Assembly: GCF_900119165.1 (NCBI RefSeq)
Contig: NZ_FPJG01000006.1
Span: 8,594,001 to 8,658,000, forward strand
From: Amycolatopsis australiensis
GTDB taxonomy: Bacteria; Actinomycetota; Actinomycetes; Mycobacteriales; Pseudonocardiaceae
DNA: 64,000 nt
Direction of reading: 5' to 3'
The position numbers and the translations under genes were made by a program. Under the pieces are notes generated by a model, which was given only the letters and a program-made list of their open reading frames with translations, did not search any database and had not been told where the DNA came from. Shown here in pieces: positions 61,927 to 64,000 of the stretch (the stretch's first letter is position 1; the number at the start of each line of letters is the position of its first letter).

Positions 61927-63066
61927 CGCCGAGCACCAGGTCAGTCAGCTCGCCGCGCCGCACCAAATCCGGCCGAGACGGCTCTGAACAGGGAGAATGG
62001 GTGCAGCGAGTTCTGCGCGATGAGTCGATCTTGATCGGGGTCGAGGTGAACGGGACCTCGCCCCTTCGCGAACCGCGTGCTCCGATATCCTCCGCAGCGA
62101 CGCGCCACTGACCGGACGATGCCCGACGCCACGGCTGGGAAGCCGCTCGTCGTTGTCGACGACGACCGCGAAAGCCTTCTGAACAGTGCGTTTGACACTC
62201 CAACCTCAAGAACGGGCTGAGACGGAAGTGCCGCTCGGCAAGCTCGCGCCCCGCTGTTGCGAGAAGACGCGTCATCGAAGCATCGACCTCGTCTGTGGCG
62301 GCCGACGAGGGTAGCCGGCACCCCGCCGAACAGGGCTTTCACCTCAGAACGTCGCGCTCCGCCGAGCCGTGGGAGACGGTAGGACGACGTCGACGGCACG
62401 ATAAGGCGACTACCAGGGCGTTCACGGAGGCCAGGTATCACGCAGTGTCGCGGGCTGGCACAACAGCAACGATGGCCGTCCTTTGCGGACACTCGAGGCA
62501 CGTCGACCAGGGACTTTAGGCAGCGGCCGTCCGGTGTGGATGCGCTCTGAGCAGCAGTTCCGGACAGTTTTGACCTCCAAGCGAGGGGTTGCACTGCATC
62601 TCGCGTCTGCTCCGGTCCCTCGACGACCAACGATGTCCGATTTATCCGGAATTCTTAACCCCGCCTGCTTGTGCTGCTCAGAGCCTATTGTCGGCGCGGC
62701 CGATGTCGACGGCATGGCCCCTGGCCTGGATTGATGCGTTCCGGCGACGCGTTCCCGAGGCGTTGCGATGGTCACGTCCGTGAGCGGCGGAAACAGGAGC
62801 GACCGGCGCCAGAACGAGTGTTTTTGCAGGTCAACAGGGGTGCGGGCGACCCTGGTCCCAACAGGCACGATCCGCTCAAAATCGGTGACGCAACTCACCT
62901 TCGAGAGGCAGCCTGACCGAACAGCGTGCGTTGCCGATCGTCCGCCGCGGTCCTCCATGATGGAAAGGCCCCGGCGAGAGCGGTGACAGGCCACCACCAG
63001 CGTTGCTCTCGCCCCCGGCACGTCGACAGCCCTCAACCGCTGACACCCAACTGGAGTGACCACCTG
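61927..63066. other. Gene-poor, decayed part of the element
   Basis: No intact gene is recognised over about 1.1 kb. Short coding-like pieces occur in changing frames, e.g. RVLRDESILIGVEVNGTSP (+, near 62010-62070) and KPLVVVDDDRESLLNSAF (+, near 62140-62195, from an ATG at 62118). Base composition is mixed and codon bias is weak throughout, as expected for relics of former genes. Confidence 0.5.
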
Positions 63067-63288
63067 ATGTCCGCATTCTCGCTTTCGGGGCTGATGCCGC
63101 CTCGCACAACGTGTGGTGCCGCACCCCGCGCTCAGATCATCACCCTCAGCGTCCTGGCCGTATTCGTCGTCGTGATGGTCGTGCTGGGCCAACCGCTCAC
63201 CGTCGCTGCCGGTGTCGCGGGATGGCTGGTCACAGTGACGGCCCCGGCCCCAGCCACGAGGCGGAACAAGCGACGGAACGAGGTCTGA
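63067..63288 (+). CDS. Small membrane protein of the element (73 aa)
   Basis: ATG 63067 (GGAGTGACC upstream) gives a short protein with two adjacent hydrophobic stretches (IITLSVLAVFVVVMVVLGQP, LTVAAGVAGWLVTVTAPAP) and a strongly basic tail (TRRNKRRNEV). Similar small membrane proteins are common in actinomycete integrative plasmids, often near transfer genes. Function unknown. The next gene begins one base after its stop. Confidence 0.55.
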   Translation: MSAFSLSGLMPPRTTCGAAPRAQIITLSVLAVFVVVMVVLGQPLTVAAGVAGWLVTVTAPAPATRRNKRRNEV

Positions 63289-63289
63289 T

Positions 63290-63613
63290 GTGACGACGAT
63301 GAGCATTCCTCCAACGCAAGGCAAGCCGATCAACGGCCGCGGAGAAGCGTGGCGCCCAGATGCCGAGCTGCTGCGATCGACCTTGGTGCGGCTATGCGAA
63401 CGGCCTGTCTCCGGTGCGATCTGGTCGCCGACGCTCCTAGCCTTCGAAATGCGCCTGCCGATCACCGAGGTAGAACTCGCCCTCGATCCTGGCCGCCAAC
63501 GCGACCGCGCCTCGAAGCCGGAACTCGCCACCTGGTCGGTCTACGAGCAACTGCCCTCTCGCGGCCGGCTCGTCACCGCTAACGACGTAGCTGCCATCTT
63601 CCCGTCAACCTGA
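63290..63613 (+). CDS. Hypothetical protein of the element (107 aa)
   Basis: GTG 63290, directly after the previous stop, gives a soluble protein (AWRPDAELLRSTLVRLCERPVSGAIWSPTLLAFEMRLPITEVELAL) with no recognised family. Adjacent placement suggests co-translation with the small membrane protein. Moderately good codon bias. Confidence 0.5.
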   Translation: MTTMSIPPTQGKPINGRGEAWRPDAELLRSTLVRLCERPVSGAIWSPTLLAFEMRLPITEVELALDPGRQRDRASKPELATWSVYEQLPSRGRLVTANDVAAIFPST

Positions 63614-63814
63614 CCGGAGCTACCGCTCCGCTTCTGGCTGCGAGGCACTCATGACCTGTTCGAGCACAATCGGGTTACACGACCTCAGTCGAGCGCTCGC
63701 GTGGAGTGATCAACGGTAACGTGGTGCGCCGATCACCCGATGCGCTAAACGGCACGGCGCGAACTCGGTCGAGTCGTCGTCGGGTCGTCCTCGACCAGTT
63801 GGAGGTGGCCGCCG

Positions 63815-64000
63815 ATGTCGCAGGATGCTGTCGCGGTGGCCCCATCGCTGGCAGGAGTAACCGCCGGTGAGGCACGCATCAACTTCGCGGCGCATCAAGC
63901 GCGGGCCAATGCGCAGGGTGCCCGGCAGGATTTCGAAGAGATGATCGGCCAACTGGTCCGAGCTGTCCGCCCTGGTGTGGTCAAGATGGTCGCGGCGAAT
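63815..64000 (+). CDS. Hypothetical protein, N-terminus (partial)
   Basis: ATG 63815 with GGAGGTGGCC upstream opens a frame running off the window end after 62 codons. It starts MSQDAVAVAPSLAGVTAGEA and continues with a helical, Ala/Gln-rich stretch (INFAAHQARANAQGARQDFEEMIGQLVRAV). No family recognised from this portion. The preceding 200 bases (63614-63814) show no gene. Confidence 0.5.
   Translation, partial: MSQDAVAVAPSLAGVTAGEARINFAAHQARANAQGARQDFEEMIGQLVRAVRPGVVKMVAAN

Larger units (their letters stand above)
56418..64000. mobile_element. Integrative element in tRNA-Ala, right end outside window
   Basis: The 3' part of the tRNA (TTCGAGTCCCCTTAGCTCCA, 56418-56437) is the expected left attachment core. 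Downstream lie a frameshifted excisionase and a tyrosine integrase in the usual order, two Abi/HEPN-type genes, small genes and decayed frames. The GC content and codon bias here are visibly lower than in the chromosome to the left. No second copy of the tRNA 3' end is found up to 64000, so the right boundary is not in the window. It may be an actinomycete integrative plasmid or a decayed prophage. Confidence 0.65.

Noticed and set aside
56500..64000. Search for a right attachment repeat of the tRNA-Ala 3' end
   Set aside because: No second copy of TTCGAGTCCCCTTAGCTCCA was found by eye up to 64000, so no right boundary is claimed.

Overview
This is high-G+C actinobacterial DNA. Codon third positions are strongly GC-biased, GTG and TTG starts are common, and many genes are coupled by ATGA, GTGA or TTGA overlaps. 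The gene set (EshA-type encapsulin, iniBAC-like locus, F420-dependent oxidoreductases, many secreted carbohydrate-active proteins) suggests a soil actinomycete, most likely Amycolatopsis or another Pseudonocardiaceae. That placement is inference.

Layout. 0-6.8 kb: cell-surface proteins, then a family 2B encapsulin (EshA-like) with its polyprenyl diphosphate synthase cargo. The linker between the two genes is a proline-rich stretch whose best coding frame does not match the enzyme's frame. A CapA-type lipoprotein follows. 7.1-12.7 kb: an arabinose-type sugar ABC importer, a GntR/FCD regulator and a secreted GH88/GH105 hydrolase. 12.7-18.3 kb: DinB polymerase, a drug-type ABC exporter operon with its own regulator and operator, and a secreted S33 peptidase. 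18.6-23.3 kb: a polar amino-acid ABC importer coupled to an unusual aminotransferase-V/PAS/HTH fusion and followed by an EACC1 protein. 23.4-28.8 kb: a sugar-type oxidoreductase, a decayed NADAR gene, a GH8 hydrolase, an F420 enzyme, and an acyl-CoA ligase/TetR pair with a perfect operator palindrome.

28.8-36.7 kb is an envelope-stress locus resembling mycobacterial iniBAC: iniB, iniA and iniC-like genes run one way, and an Hsp70-like gene plus an IniR-like LuxR ATPase diverge from them. 36.9-45.9 kb: an FAD monooxygenase facing a TetR-MarR fusion regulator, F420 and VOC enzymes, a large beta-helix/FnIII secreted protein, a sulfite-oxidase-like/flavin reductase pair and a pentapeptide protein. 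45.9-47.0 kb holds a 123-bp tandem repeat array. 47.0-56.1 kb: an LmeA-like protein, an orphan LexA-type box, an esterase/histidine kinase/REC-thioredoxin-reductase operon, RNase Z, HdeD and a frameshifted lectin/beta-helix gene.

A tRNA-Ala(GGC) at 56.4 kb marks the left edge of an integrative element that runs to the window end. It carries a nuclease-like Abi protein, a HEPN (Ymh-type) protein, a frameshifted excisionase, a tyrosine integrase, a LOTUS-domain fragment, decayed reading frames and small unknown genes. No right attachment repeat is visible, so the right end lies outside the window. Several genes look broken by single-base shifts. These may be real decay or base-calling errors in GC-rich DNA, and should be checked before functional conclusions are drawn.
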